A DNA stretch of 64,000 nucleotides from Metridium senile (GCA_949775045.1 OX459104.1:15550476-15614475), one strand, 5' to 3'. Shown: positions 17,481 to 29,690, numbered from the stretch's first letter. The notes: generated by a model from the letters alone, not told the origin. Made by a program: numbers and translations.

Positions 17481-17741
17481 TCTTTTATGCTGTTTCAAAC
17501 TTGTTTATACGTCTTATTTTTACCAGTTTGAACGTGTTTTGGGATTTTGTTTACACTGAAATTTGATTAGTAAATTATCTTCAATGAGAGTGTTTAAAAC
17601 TGAATCTTTTCAAAATTAAGTAATTGTTTCAAGTGTATAGATATTTTATAAATGTGATATTTTTTAATTTAACCTTTTATTTAGTTATTCAATTTGCTTA
17701 CAATGAAATACGGCACTTTGATTAATAAATGATCTTCAATG

Positions 17742-17892
17742 AAAATTCAAAACGACAAGGATTTTTCTTGACGCTTCGACGACGCCATGGGGCGTCATTT
17801 CCAAGAGTTAAAATGTATTACAAATATACGAAAATTACGCCCGATGGCGTCCAAACGTCGAGAAAAAAATTGTCGTTTTGAATTTTATTCTT
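17742..17892. mobile_element. Small palindromic element
   Basis: AAATTCAAAACGACAAGGAT at the left and TTGTCGTTTTGAATTTTAT at the right are inverted copies. Inner GACGCTTCGACGACGCCATG and its inverse pair. It interrupts a locally duplicated piece of the promoter-side block. Confidence 0.65.
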
Positions 17893-18194
17893 AAAACTAC
17901 AACAACAAAAAACTCTTATTCAATGAAAAAGTTTTAAAAAAAATCCTTTTAAAATGATCTTATTGTTTCAAGTGTAGATTGGGATATTTTATAGATGTGA
18001 TATTTGTAATTTTAAATTTATTTTGTTATTCTTTCGTATATAAGATTGTAAAAGCATTACGATTTTTAGATACGCTTAGAAATAAAAATTTTTACTCAGG
18101 TTGAGCATCGTGGCTTTTTGTAATAACAGCATATCCAGTCAAAGCTTTGTTGCTCGGTAACACTGCTTCCTTGGTATGACTCCAGACTATAGCT

Positions 18195-18415
18195 ACATCT
18201 CAAACTTATAACTTCTTTCCTACAAACCAGCTCGTTCTCTAATATCCTCAGGACAGAAACTGCTCTATGTACCTTATTCTAACACTGTAAATTATGGGGA
18301 CATGGCTTATTCCATCTCAGCCCCTAAACTCATTGCCCGGCATATCATATAAGATGTGCTGGTACTATTACGTTATTTAAATCAAAACTCAGAACTTTCT
18401 TTTTCTAAACATTTT
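18195..18415 (+). pseudogene. 3' end of a non-LTR (LINE) reverse-transcriptase ORF
   Basis: Translation gives SSGQKLLYVPYSNT, then YGDMAYSISAPKL, then (after a frameshift) LFKSKLRTFFF and a stop. These match the typical C-terminal end of LINE ORF2 proteins of the CR1/L2/jockey kind (YGDRAFS..APKLWN..LP.....FKS.LKT.LF). It is a short dead remnant with no polymerase domain. Confidence 0.65.
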
Positions 18416-19690
18416 TTTTTTTTATTTGTGTAAGAGCATTGAGCTTAGTATAATGCTCCTAAAACCTTGTATTATTATATTTTTATATCACCAAAGATGC
18501 TGTGATTTGTTAATGACATCGATCTGTATTTAACTTTCCTAGTATACAGTAAACACCTGCATGTATATATAAGAACAAGTGATTTGGAAATTCAGGGTTA
18601 ATGCGTTTCTTATATACCGGCCGCGGGTGCTTAGTGAGAAATCACGCTGAAGATGTTCTTAAAAGAGGTTCTTAACATTGTTTCTGTAAATGAGGTACAG
18701 TGATCAGGCCGGATTACTGAGAGGTTTATTCAGGGTCTGAATGGGGGGCTCCCAATATCAGTTTTAAAACAGCTAAATTTTAGCAATTTTCTCAATATCA
18801 GTTAAATTAAAAACAATTAAGAAATATTTATTTTCAAATTTATTAATTAAAAACAAAGAAATATCAGCTAACAGTTATCCTAAAAAGACACGGAATTCTC
18901 AGTTGACAGTTAATTATTAAGCCGTTTCTCAGTTAACACTGAATTAACCCCATTCAGACCCTGTTTAATTGATTGCCATACATTTCAGTATGCCCCACCT
19001 CCCCACCCCCCCCCCCCCCCTGGAATTGAGCCAAAAACTAAATTATGCTACTCTCAATAAAATGAAATTAAATTTAGTCTAACAACTCCAATCCCTTCTG
19101 TGAAAAACTGTGTGTTTATTTATATTAGTACAGCACAAAAAGTTAGATCATCCCAACTGTTTTTGTGATTTTTTATACCCTATTTTTATTTTTTTATTTT
19201 ACATAAGAACATGTTTCATTTGTCAGACTGAATTGGTTACTATATATATGGTGCTTTATTGACCAAAGTTCAGCCTAAAGGTTATCAATCCATGTGTTCT
19301 AGTTTATGCGGGATGGCAGTATATTCAGTCAAAGTATATCCATAAATTTGAGGTGTGATTCTTAAAACAATATGATAATAAACATTTTTATTTTATTTTA
19401 TGTAAGCGTTTTTTTTTTTTTAAACAGAAATATCCATTCAGTTCTGTCCTATGAAGTACTTTTTGAAATGTTACAAAGTTTTTTTCTACAAATAAAGAAT
19501 AGATTTACAAATTATTAAAACTATGATATAACGTGGAAAAGTGCAGAATATACAACCAAAGATCATGCATCATTTCTTTCACATTTTTTGTTTTCATTTA
19601 TAAATTCTAGAAATATTTTGAATATGGATGAAAAATATTTAACTTTACTATACAGGTATAGTGTGCCATTTTGATAGTTTTACATCATTT
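18416..19690. other. Intergenic, AT-rich, no gene seen
   Basis: The stretch contains poly-T and poly-C runs (C-run at about 18998-19020) and a short local repeat of TCAATATCAGTT near 18750-18800. I find no supported exon. Confidence 0.5.
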
Positions 19691-19695
19691 AGAGA

Positions 19696-19790
19696 TGGGA
19701 ACTAGCGAGTAAACTAGTATAGGCTGCGTCGGTGTTTGATATAAACGATAGGTAATAGAATGAAATTTGTAACACCGTAAACAAATATAG
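19696..19790. repeat. Single unit of the 94-bp hammerhead-associated repeat
   Basis: GCGAGTAAACTAGTATAGGC, CGTCGGTGTTTGATATAAAC and AATGAAATTTGTAACACCGT are the inverse of the units tandemly arrayed at 40080-40460. Part of it also follows the hammerhead-like motif at 34441. Confidence 0.75.
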
Positions 19791-19800
19791 AGATAATTAA

Positions 19801-20028
19801 TTAAGACCTGGGCAAACGGTTTCATGCAACATTTGCTTCAACATCCGTTCGATTTTGTTGAATGTCAATGTTTAAACGCTTTCTTAAAAACTCTTTCAAC
19901 GTTGTTGAAACATGTTGAATCGATGTTGGATTGATGTTGAAAGAGTTTAAAAGCGTTTAAACATTGTCATTCAACAAAATCGAACTGATGTTGGAGCAAA
20001 TGTTGAAGCCGTTTGCCGGGGCCCTTAA
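19801..20028. mobile_element. Palindromic MITE, GGGCAAACGG family
   Basis: Left arm TTAAGACCTGGGCAAACGG, right arm CCGTTTGCCGGGGCCCTTAA. Inner arms (TGTTTAAACGCTTT and AAAGCGTTTAAACA and others) make nearly the whole element self-complementary. A half copy lies at 11914. Confidence 0.85.
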
Positions 20029-20324
20029 ACATTTTTAACGTTGTTACAAATTTCATTCTATTAGCTATCATCATTTAGAGACATAAGTCTATTTCCCCTA
20101 AAAAAATCCTTTTCAACAGATGTTGTTATAGTTATTTATAACTGAGTGGTTTTGAACAGCAGTGGATTCAAGTGGAGGCTTTCCGGTCAAGTGGTTTGTT
20201 TTTGACAAGAACCGTTACTTAGAACTCCATTATTCAAAAACATTTGCATATAACTATCATAACTGGTATATGCACACCTGGAGGACGGAAAAATTGTCTG
20301 TAAAGCATTTTTATCTACTTTGAA

Positions 20325-20545
20325 TACTCCGGTTTCGCGTTATCTATCGCCGCTGTACTATTTAACCAACGGCGCATTTGTACAGGCTTAGAGAAGCCTC
20401 GATTTGTTGTCTGAGAATATATTCACAAAACCCAAGCAAAGCACGAAAAAATGTTATCGCTTAACAATAGAAAACACATTTGAATTAACTCTGAGTTCAT
20501 CCCTGTGCAAATGCACCTTTGTCAGATAACACGAAATATTCAACT
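20325..20545. mobile_element. Inverted-repeat element, CGCTGTACTATTT family (copy 2)
   Basis: Left GTTATCTATCGCCGCTGTAC and GGCGCATTTGTACAGGCTTA; right CCTGTGCAAATGCACCTTTG and AGATAACACGAAA in inverse. This is the uninterrupted form of the elements at 9326 and 30290. Confidence 0.7.
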
Positions 20546-20983
20546 GAATCAATTCAAAAGACGTTTGAATCATGTCAAATTTGTGTTTGCCCCTTTTTCA
20601 TGATCACACCAAACGACTTGTCCGTCATAAGACGATTTACGTACAGTGCGACTACTGAAACCGGGGCCACTGAAACAGAATGATCCAATCACGATCGAGA
20701 ATATGAACATTGACAACCGTTTCACATTCCCAAAACTCAACATTGATACGGGGGAGAGGGGGAAACGGAAAAATGATGTTGAAATATTTTTCATGTAAAA
20801 ACAAAATATACCCCAAGGTATTTTGCACATGATTGTAGATTTAATAAAATACATCTTAACCTATGAGAAACCTCTACGAGTTTTTGTCTTTGTTCTCAAA
20901 AAATATATATTTTGACATTTGTTTGGGTGGCCCCGGTTTCAGTAGTCGCACTCTAACCGTCTTCTGGTGTGAAAACTGATGTC

Positions 20984-23900
20984 CTATTCGTCGATGTCGA
21001 GTCTCTTAACTCGTACCAGCTCTTTATCACCATTCTGGGTCCCTTGCATAACCTTATATGGATGATCTTTTATTTCAACATTCTCGTGCTGCCTATTATC
21101 ATTATTAGATCGTGAGTCTTTTATATTGTAAGCATTGAGTTTGCCATTCCTATGAGTTTCCAATCCAATTTTCAGAGTTTTTATTAAGTCGCTGGTCACG
21201 TGGTCACGGAACTGAGTTTTCTTTCTCAATTTCGAATTAGAGTTTGAAATGTCATTAATAGTGTTGTGAGGGATTTGGCCTGTATACAGTTTTGATTCAT
21301 CAATGTTATTCTTGAGTGGTAAGCGGTGTTCCTCAGAATCAAGACCATTATCCTTTGCGGTAGTCGTGGTAGCATTTGCACCATCTGCACTTTCCAGGTC
21401 TTTTCTTTTCACTCTAATCAGTGTTTTGTCCGAGCTAGAGCCTGGAGCCGGCAATGAGTCTGTATCTATTCTCTTGAATCTTTTCAAGACGACGTCTTGT
21501 GACCCACCCCTCCCCCTCAAAGGACGAGTTGTTTTAACTCTCTTAACTCGAACTAATGTCTTATCACTTTCGGGACTCCGTTTAGATATATTATCATCTT
21601 CGTCAAGATCGTCAGGTAAATTATCGGGTTTTGTAACGAGATCACGTAAAACCCGCGATAGTCGGAACGGCTGTTTGTTTCGTTTGTAATTCATCTTTAT
21701 CTCATTGGCTATCTTTTGCATTTTCTTCTCATCCTTCTCTAAAGCTTTTACCAAGGTATTTCTTGTGTTTTCATCGTCTATGTTTCTTACAGAACGAGTT
21801 AGTTCGTTAAGAGAAATTAATTCTGGGTGTGTTTCATCGTCATTCCCACTTCCTGAACTTTCATTTTGTGTGTTGGAGGTCAGTTTTTGTTTGTTACTTC
21901 TCAAGATTTCTCCGCCAACTTCTTCTTCATCATTATTATAACTGGCTTGCTTATGTTCTAAAGTGCTGTCTGAATTTGTTTTGCTTTCGATAGTTTCGGT
22001 AGGAATTGTTGAGAGATTATGACTTTTCTTTTTCATCAAACCGTCTCTGTGATTAGGTTGAACATCTTTGAATGACTTTTCGGTAATGTCAGGTTTGACC
22101 TCGTTTACATGTAGCTCTGTATGACTTTTTGAAACGCCCTCTGTTGCCACCTTTGGATTATGTACATTATAGGATTTTGCAGCATTGGATGCATTTTTAG
22201 TTTTGTCAGATTTGACCTCGCTTTCATGACTTTGTGTAACGCTTATTTGTTTTCCCATCGTACTTTTGCTGTTATCATTATTGTCATTCTTGACATTATC
22301 AGATCTGCCCTCGTTTCCATGGGCTGTGTCATCAACATGTTTATTGATTCTAACATCACGTGGTTTGTGATCACGTGATTTGTTGCCAGGTAACGCTGGC
22401 TTGATGACACCACTAAGGACTTGCTGTGATTTGTTGATGGCATTGTTTTGTTCGTTATCTTTGTTTTTAGAAACATTGTTAGCTTGGTAATGAGATATTT
22501 TTTGTTTTGTTACATTTTCTTCCGTTTTATCCACAAGTGACATATCTTTCCCATTCACGTGTTTTGGTATGGTTTTATCTGACATGTATTCCGGGGATAT
22601 AATAGTGGGGGGCTGTAGGTGACTTCTTTTGCTAGAAGCCGAATTCGAAACGATATTAATTTCGCTGTCTTTGCTATTTTGTTTGTTATCAGTTTTTCTG
22701 CTATAAATGTCGACCTTCGAGACGTTCTTATCAACCGAGTTTAGTTTTGAGTTATTTCTTTCGTGAACTTCTCTATTATTCGCGCGAATTTCTTTTTCAA
22801 TTGGTGATTTTTTTCTGTTGTTTTTACTGTTAATTTTCATCGTTTTATCCATGTCTTCTACTTCAAGATTTGCGACATTTTTATCATCCTTTTTAAACTT
22901 TGTCTGGTTGTTAGAAGATATTTTAATATGGGAATCTGAGGCAGAACTTTTAGCTTTACTTCTCGTGCCCTTGTTTGACTTCTCCAGATTGCTTGCTGGT
23001 TTGTTGTTTGTTTGGATGTCTGTTATATCTATAGCTTCATTAACGGAAACTTTGGATCCTTTCGCCAGTTTGCTACCGTCGTCTTCTGATTTCTTTTTTA
23101 GGGTTTTGTCCTGTGCATTGACATATACAAAGTGGCTGCTATTTTGCTGCTCTAAGGATTTCAAGTTATTTTGCTTCACTAGTTCTGATTGTGTGTCTTT
23201 CTTGTTTGGTTTCGTTCGGTTATCAATTAATCCAGCGGAATTGATCTTGTGCATAATATGTTCCTGATTTTCTAGCTCTTTTTCCAAAGCTTTATTACCA
23301 TCATAGCTTTGTGTTGGTTTACGCATGCGCGTTTTGCTAATTCTGATTGGTCTTCTCAGTCGTCTTGGAGGTTTTCTGATTGAATGGAATTTGAACGAGT
23401 TCTTTCTCGCGCCAGGCCTTTTTTGGATATTCATGACCGTGGAGGACTTGTGAGAGGTCAGCGCGTCACTGTTCTTGCTATCTACTGTTTTGTCGACTTT
23501 TTCTTCGCGGTAGAGTTCGCGATTTGCTTCTTCTTCGGATACGTTTGCTCGGCGTAAAATATTGAGGGCAGTTTTCCCAGTGACGTCACTTGGAGGACCA
23601 GTGTTATGTTTATGTCCAGTGTGCTTGCGATGGAAGTATAAAGTCTTGAATGAATCTAGAAAGTAAATAGAAATTAAAAGGGGAAAATATGACTTTTTCC
23701 AATTTTGATATGATACATTAAGAATATTATTTTATTACTGATGTGCTTATTAGTTTGTTTGTTTGACTGTCAGTTTCAGTTGCGGTTTATATTGTAATTG
23801 TATGTTGGCTTGGTTGGTTGGTTTTGTTAGTTGGTTGGTTGCTTGTTTGTTTGCTCGTTTGTTTGCTTGTTTTTGTGTGTTTTTTTTTTCCTTTTAATGA

Positions 23901-24144
23901 TGTTTTCTGAATTATACAATTTCTCCTTACTCGTCTGTTTTAATAAATCTTCCTCCTCATCACGTGACATCTCTGGCTTTGTCTCCACAATATATGACGT
24001 CATAGTAACCCTAGTACGCTGTCCGTTGAAGAATGGGAAAGAGTAGCAGACATGCAGGCCGCCACAGTATGAATAAAAAACTGACACGATGACGAAGAAA
24101 AAGAAGAATGCTACGATAAGGTTGAACTTTGTTGATATTTTCAT
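20984..24144 (-). CDS. Low-complexity type II membrane or secreted protein with R-V-K-R motifs
   Basis: Two exons join in frame: 23931-24144 (donor GTAAGG) and 20984-23655 (acceptor TTTACTTTCTAG), giving 961 residues. The long exon is open 221 bases upstream of its first ATG, which supports the join. Residues about 9-28 (FNLIVAFFFFFVIVSVFYSY) form a signal anchor. The rest is hydrophilic, rich in Lys, Asn, Ser and Asp, and probably disordered. Near the C-terminus LVRVKR (about 773), LIRVKR (about 818) and LVRVKR (about 953) fit the furin consensus R-X-K-R. I recognise no catalytic domain; candidates are a processed precursor or a Golgi/extracellular scaffold. Function unknown. Confidence 0.65.
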
Positions 24145-24219
24145 GTTGATGTAGTAGCTTGAAACTGTAAAAAAAAGTAAAATAAATAAGTAATTATATT
24201 GAAGTAAAGGTTAGATGAT

Positions 24220-24448
24220 AGAGCGACAACACTAGAACCATGAAATAAAAACAAAATAGTTACTAACTAATAGTTTCTATTTAGTGACTATTTAGTCAAT
24301 ATCACTCAACCAGAAACATCAAATACAAAAGGAAACAATACCTCATTACAACTTTACTTGTCTTTTATAGTAACTAATTATCGCTAAATAAGAACTATAA
24401 CACACTAGCAATTTGATTTGATGTCATGTTTCTAGTGTTTTCGCTCTA
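24220..24448. mobile_element. TAGAGCG-family MITE (copy 3, uninterrupted)
   Basis: Starts TAGAGCGACAACACTAGAAC and ends CTAGTGTTTTCGCTCTA. It provides the empty-site reference for the inserts in the copies at 1821 and 5435. Confidence 0.85.
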
Positions 24449-24449
24449 T

Positions 24450-25785
24450 GATGAACGCGAGTGTCCTATGGGATATAGAGTCTCGAGCATTAGATAATAT
24501 AAAAGGCCCGAGTGGCCTTCTATCTAATGTGAGAGACTGTATGTCTCATTGGACACAAGCATTTATTATCTAACTGTCTTAGAATATGATCACACCCACG
24601 AAGAATGTTGTCAAAATTAAATATCACATGACAATAGTAAAACAGCGTTTTATTATATGGCTTACTACTGATAGTACTTATAATGCATTGTGAACTTCTA
24701 TAAAATATTTCACTGGCGAGGTGGCGAGGTGGCAAAACAATAAAAAACAAAATGTCTCGCCAGTGGAATACTATATTTAGATACTATGCTATATATAGAA
24801 CACTAAAATACAGTCATCTGATTGGCTGAGTGGGTGTGATCATTTTTTAACATTGATTCTAAAACTCATGAAAGAATCACTAGCGTAAAGGAGTTTGAAA
24901 TCTGATGAAACACTTGCATAAAATTAAGCCAACTTCGTTTGAATTTCTCCAATAATTTGAGAAGTAATATCCAACAATCGAAAGAGTGATTCATCAGGTT
25001 TTCAAACAACTCAAAATTGGTCCAAAAAAACTCGGCTGCCCCTCGTTTTTTCAACCCATTTTTCGGTGTTTGAAAACCTGATAAAACACTCTTTCTCGTG
25101 TTTGATATATTACATATAAATACTCCAATTTCAGTTATCTAGTACCGCTGTACTTTTTGACAAAAACAACACTGATATTTTGTATTTCAAGCTAATCAGA
25201 AGCCAGTTGTACGAAGCCTGGATAAAGTTTTGCACTGCAGGATAAGAGTATAGAGTTTGTATAGTTTTTTTGTCGTTGGATAGGTATTAATCCGGTGATA
25301 TTTAGGCAACCAGCGGCCCCAGATTATTTTAAAAAGTGCATTCTTCATGTTATAAAATATACGTCTAGTAAAAATGATTTATGCAAAAAACGCCCCCTAC
25401 GTTGATTGCCTTTTAAAGTCCTTTACAAACAAAATCACCATTATCTTTGTCAGAAATATTTAAATTATGAGGACTCGAGGAGAAAGACTGTTTATTCTAC
25501 ATGCATAAAACATTGGAGCTGGCTTTAAAAGCATATGTTCTTGATACGTTGCTCCGTGAAACGATTTTCATCAAGCGAAAGTTCTCATAAAAAGCTGTTT
25601 ATACTTGGATGAATGTTGGATTTTGACTGCAGAATTAAAATGGTATTATCTGGCTGGAGATAGTGGAATTTGCCGTCCAAAGGCTCTCAGCTACAAGTCT
25701 TGTTTACGTGTAAGTATAAAGAAAGTATATTGTTGGTGAGTTTTGAATCAATGTTACTAGTTGCTTTGTAGTCTTGTGAAAAATA
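24450..25785. other. Intergenic, no gene seen
   Basis: There are short local palindromes (about 24484-24530) and inverted pairs such as TTTGAAATCTGATGAAACAC against its mutated inverse near 25090. A half copy of the CGCTGTACT family is at about 25135-25165. No coding exon is supported. Confidence 0.45.
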
Positions 25786-26095
25786 TACACATACCAGTCA
25801 AGAAATCGTTGCCACAATCAAAGCTTTACAGTCCACGCTATGAAGCCTGCAAAGCTATGTCGGCATTTATTCTCTTGCTATGGATTTCAGTATTCATAGC
25901 ATAGGTTGGTTGTGCGTGTTTGTGTAATATGACCATACTCGCATACTACTGAAGTTGTTGCAGTGGTAGATGGTGAAACAAATATTTCTTTAATCACAAA
26001 GTCAGTCCATATGGTATTTCTTCTCTTGCTATCGATTTATTCATAGCATATTTTGGTCGTACGTGTTTGTGTTATATGACCATAACAAGTTGTTG
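25786..26095. mobile_element. Degenerate TACACCTATTTCAAAAA-family MITE (copy 2)
   Basis: AAATCGTTGCCACAATCAAA, TACAGTCCACGCTATGAAGC and GCAAAGCTATGTCGGCA match the arm of the copy at 3875. The terminus is mutated and the central part is duplicated (TTCTCTTGCTATCGATTT). The right arm is missing. Confidence 0.55.
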
Positions 26096-26269
26096 CACTG
26101 GATTCAGTCCGTATTACCAATTTTTAAAGCAGGTTGCCAGTACTATAGTATTGTTGTTCGGTTGTACATTTGCGGGTGTTTGTTGCGATATTTCAGTTTT
26201 AAATTAAAAGCTAAAAATACATGTAACTTCTACGACTTTGGCTCTGTTAAAATCTTCTCCTATAAGGTA

Positions 26270-26492
26270 TACACCTATTTCAATTAACGTTGTCCATCTG
26301 GAATGGTTGATCTGAGACCGATAGGAATTGTGGGAGCTCATTAAATTCCAAATACATTGTTTTAATCACACTTGAATGGTGCTGAATTATGGATAACAGT
26401 ATTTCAGAAGTAAACATTAATATTCAAGCGTGATTATAATAGTGCATTTGCAGTTTAACGAGCTCCCACAATTCCTATCGGTCTCAGATCTA
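26270..26492. mobile_element. TACACCTATTTCAATTAACG-family MITE, truncated (copy 1)
   Basis: Starts TACACCTATTTCAATTAACG. The arm GATAGGAATTGTGGGAGCTC returns as GAGCTCCCACAATTCCTATC, but the distal right end is missing compared with 56968-57231. Confidence 0.75.
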
Positions 26493-26599
26493 TAGTCATA
26501 GCTATTGTTTATTTACTTAACAAAAATTCAACAGGCACTGGTACTATTATAAGCCTACATCGTTGCTTTTAAAACTAGCTTAAGTATATATAGAATGAT

Positions 26600-26870
26600 A
26601 CCCACTCCGGGTAATAAGATCGCCCATGCAAGATCGCGCAAAATCGCCTATAAGATCACCTTAGATTTTAGGAGCTTTTTGCTAAAATCGCCTAAGATCG
26701 CCTTAGATTTCAGGAGCTTTTTGATAAAAATCGCTTACAATCGCCTCAAATTACGGCGATTTTAGGACACGGAATAAGCCTGCGTTCTCAGCGATTTAAT
26801 ACATGATACTTAATTGGCCCACTTGGTTTAGCGATCCTGTATTTCAGCGCCCGATTAACTGCGATTGACT
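26600..26870. repeat. Short degenerate GATCGCCT repeats
   Basis: Two units of about 50 bases carry AAGATCGCCTTAGATTT and AGGAGCTTTTTG, with scattered extra GATCGCC copies. No coding frame. Confidence 0.5.
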
Positions 26871-26872
26871 CA

Positions 26873-27370
26873 TACACCTATTTTAATTATCGTTGATCAT
26901 CTTGCAATGGTTGATCACCGATAGGAATTATGGGAGCTCATTAAATTCCAAATGCTTTGTTTTAACCACGTTTGAATGTTGCTGAATTACAGATACACCT
27001 ACTTGCAAAAACGTTGTCACACAACATTTGAACATTTGTAGTTTCAAGATTAGGAATAAATTAAAAGTACAAAAGAAAGAGTTCTGCTTCAATAATCTTC
27101 TTTTGTACTTTTAATTTATTCCTAATCCACTAAACTACAAATGTTCAAATGTTGTTGTATGACAACGTTCTTGCAAGTAGGTGTAACAATATTTCAGAAT
27201 TAAGGATTGTAATGCTTAATATTATAATATTAATTCGAGCGTTATATATATCAAACTTATCAGTAAAAATTAAAGGGAATTTTCAATGTTTGTAAAAATA
27301 ATCCTCCCACAATTCTTATCGGTCTAGATCAATAACATCCAAATGGTCAACGTTAATTAAAACAGGTGTA
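26873..27370. mobile_element. TACACCTATTTTAATTATCG-family MITE (copy 2) with nested element
   Basis: Starts TACACCTATTTTAATTATCG and ends ACGTTAATTAAAACAGGTGTA. The element at 26994-27185 interrupts it, splitting a segment that is continuous in copy 1 near 26385-26405. Confidence 0.75.
26994..27185. mobile_element. TACACCTACTTGCAAAAACG-family MITE (nested)
   Basis: Starts TACACCTACTTGCAAAAACG and ends TTCTTGCAAGTAGGTGTA, with arms of about 90 bases. Its termini resemble those of its host and of the 10436 and 38997 elements. Confidence 0.8.
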
Positions 27371-28361
27371 ATATGTTGGACGACAAAAAATATTTTTTTG
27401 ATTTTCAGTATTTGTACATGTAAAAAAGGCAGCCATTAATTAAGACCAATGCTTTCTATAGATATGACTTACTTACTTCAATTTGTAGATTATTTTTCTT
27501 TGTCTGTCATTTCTCTTGAAGACTTGATCTTACTGACTTCGTAATACCATTGATTTCAAATAAACAATGACAATATGTTATTTAGTCATTTGCCCTCATC
27601 CATTTTTACAACCGATTTGAACTACAACTAGCCTGCTATCTAGGGTTCGTATTTAGGCTGTAAATATCGACTTTTATCTCGTCTGTTTGAAGGATTCAAT
27701 CACATTCGCGCGCTTTCACAAGAATTGTGTCTTTGATTTTTGTACTGTTGACCAGGCTACCTGTTATTGGCGCGGGTGGCGAAGTGGCTCGTACATGCTT
27801 GACGTCACGTCTACCACAGGAACCCCAACGGGTATAAGTTCAACTGACGTATCTTTTTATGTTGTTTATTGAGAAAAAAAATAGGGCACAGAAAACGCAA
27901 AAATACATAGAAAAATTACAAGACACCACAGGTACCCCAACGAGAATAAGTTCAACCGAGGTATTTTTTTATTATCTTTATTCAGAAAAAAATAGGGCAC
28001 AGAAAACGCAAAAATACATAGAAAAATTACAAGACACCGTGAAAGAAAAACGACTATTTAGTTCGTACTTGTTGGCAAAGAACAAAAGAAAACAATAGAT
28101 TCAGAGTGTAGTAACAACTATTAGTATAGTTTGCCAATTCTTTCACGGTCATATGAAAATAACTCTATAAAGATTAGTCTATTTACAAAAGTGTTCATAA
28201 AACTGAACACAGGTAACTCACTCACAAGCCGAATGGTCCTGGGCACGAGATTGTGGTAACTACTGACGTCACGTGGTATGTTGTCCACGCTCTCTCCAGT
28301 CTACCCATCATTTCTCGAAGACTTGCATAGTAGCAGTTAGTCAAAACATCGCCGCCATTCG
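27371..28361. other. Intergenic with a two-copy 112-bp duplication
   Basis: About 27825-28060 holds two tandem copies containing AATAGGGCACAGAAAACGCA and TACATAGAAAAATTACAAGA. The frames through it (61 and 79 residues) follow the duplication and show no motif. Nothing else is recognised. Confidence 0.55.
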
Positions 28362-28727
28362 TGCCCGGGGGGGTACTCCCTTATATTTACTGTACGGGGA
28401 CGTTCCGCCAAATAGGGTATGGTTTTTTGCCTTGGCGTCTTGAATAGGGTATACAATTTAGCCTTTTTTTGCCTTGGCGTCTTGAATAGGTATACACTTT
28501 AGCCTAATTTGTCTTAAATTGCCTTACCTAGGGTATACAATTTCCCCCTTGAGTCTTGGATAGGGTCTACTTTTTACCAATTTGTCTTGAAATAGGGTAC
28601 ATATTTTTAGGATTCTGCTGTCTTAAATAGGATCAGGGTTTAGGGGTACCAGAGGAACGTCCCCGTCAGAAACTGGGTCAAGTACCCCCTCCCCCCCCCC
28701 CCCCCCCCCCCCCCCCCCCTTCCCCGG
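28362..28727. mobile_element. CCCGGGGGG-type palindromic MITE with long poly-C end
   Basis: Left end CCCGGGGGGGTACTCCCTTA; right end AGTACCCCCTCCC followed by a C-run of about 30. GGGGACGTTCCGCC and the inverse GGAACGTCCCC form inner arms. Local repeats of AATAGGGTATAC fill the centre. The G/C runs could form quadruplexes. Confidence 0.7.
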
Positions 28728-28749
28728 GCATTCGTGACACAAACAGATT

Positions 28750-28950
28750 GACTTCTCACGGTTCACAACCTCAGCCTCGATATCGTGTTATATACTCTTT
28801 TATTACAATTTGACAACAGCCGGTGGAGTTTTGAAATTGTTTGATAAAGTATACATTCGTTAAATTACAGCGAATTGTAGTGAAATTGTCTAGAATATAT
28901 TACACGCTATCGGAGGCTGAGGTTGTGGACGAGAACCGTGAAAAGGTCTA
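28750..28950. mobile_element. Palindromic MITE, AACCTCAGCCTCGATA family (copy 1)
   Basis: Left TCACGGTTCACAACCTCAGC, right GCTATCGGAGGCTGAGGTTG with GAACCGTGA. The second copy is at 31799-32004. Confidence 0.75.
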
Positions 28951-29690
28951 CTTAGCTTAACTTCTAGTCCAGTCTCTCTCGTTGTGGTTTCTAGCATCAT
29001 TTTCTTGTCAGAAATCGCAGGAATAGTCTCTGCTAAAGCAGGGAACAAACGAAAAATTTGGCGGTATCTAGTGTCTACGATTGACAGCCCTTATCTTCTC
29101 GGAAAATTATTTATGATTTCGCTTTTCGATGAAATTGTTATCTAAATGGTCGGTATTTACCGCTTGATACCTTAAAATAATAACATTTTCTTCACTGTTT
29201 TAGAACAGTTAAATATAAAAAAAATAAAAAAATTAATTAATTAAGTGAAAAAAATGAAAAATAAAAGTGCGGTAATAGTTTTCCTATGATTTTACATTTT
29301 GTTCCCAGTAATTTTTTGAGTTATTAAATTTCTATATTTCTAGACTGAAGCTCGCACACTCAGATATTGAAATATATTTTATTATATGTGAGTGGGTATT
29401 TACGCTCTTACTATAAATCGTTCAGTGTTTTGTTACATTTTTTTCTGTAATACAACTGATCGATCATGACTGCGAATGAACTCAATATAACAATCAAATC
29501 AAACTAAACATGCAACGCAATGCATGCCGGTAAGTAACAATGGGACTTTAACTGTACATATTATTGATATATATAGTCCTTTACATTTTATAAAATAGCC
29601 ATATTACTATAATAGATTTTATAAAAACATTATGTAGTAATAGATGTATTTTAAAATACAAATTGGTTTGACTCTGGTCTGATTTTGGTT
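28951..29690. other. Intergenic, AT-rich, no gene seen
   Basis: I see no supported exon, RNA gene or repeat unit in this stretch. Confidence 0.5.

Larger units (their letters stand above)
14583..18093. repeat. Segmental duplication, unit 2 (decayed copy)
   Basis: This carries the blocks of 8913-14500 in the same order but shortened: the post-gene flank (14583-14640), GTCGCTTACGAGAG repeats (14985-15230), GGGAGTTAAACAAA (about 16190), the end of the cysteine-rich gene (16440-16727) and its promoter-side sequence (17480-18093). The first coding exon is absent and a 51-bp tandem array lies in its place. Confidence 0.75.

Noticed and set aside
16883..17566. 107- and 117-residue frames with 17-residue repeats
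   Set aside because: The 51-bp array keeps frame by its length. It matches a MITE terminus and has no promoter or signal peptide.
17760..17880. Further hammerhead-like motif (GACGCTTCGACGACG)
   Set aside because: Only GAC and CGTC fragments match; CUGANGA and GAAAC are not both present.
27772..27800. tRNA-like start (GGCGAAGTGGCTCG)
   Set aside because: No cloverleaf, no T-arm GGTTCGA box and no acceptor stem could be found around it.
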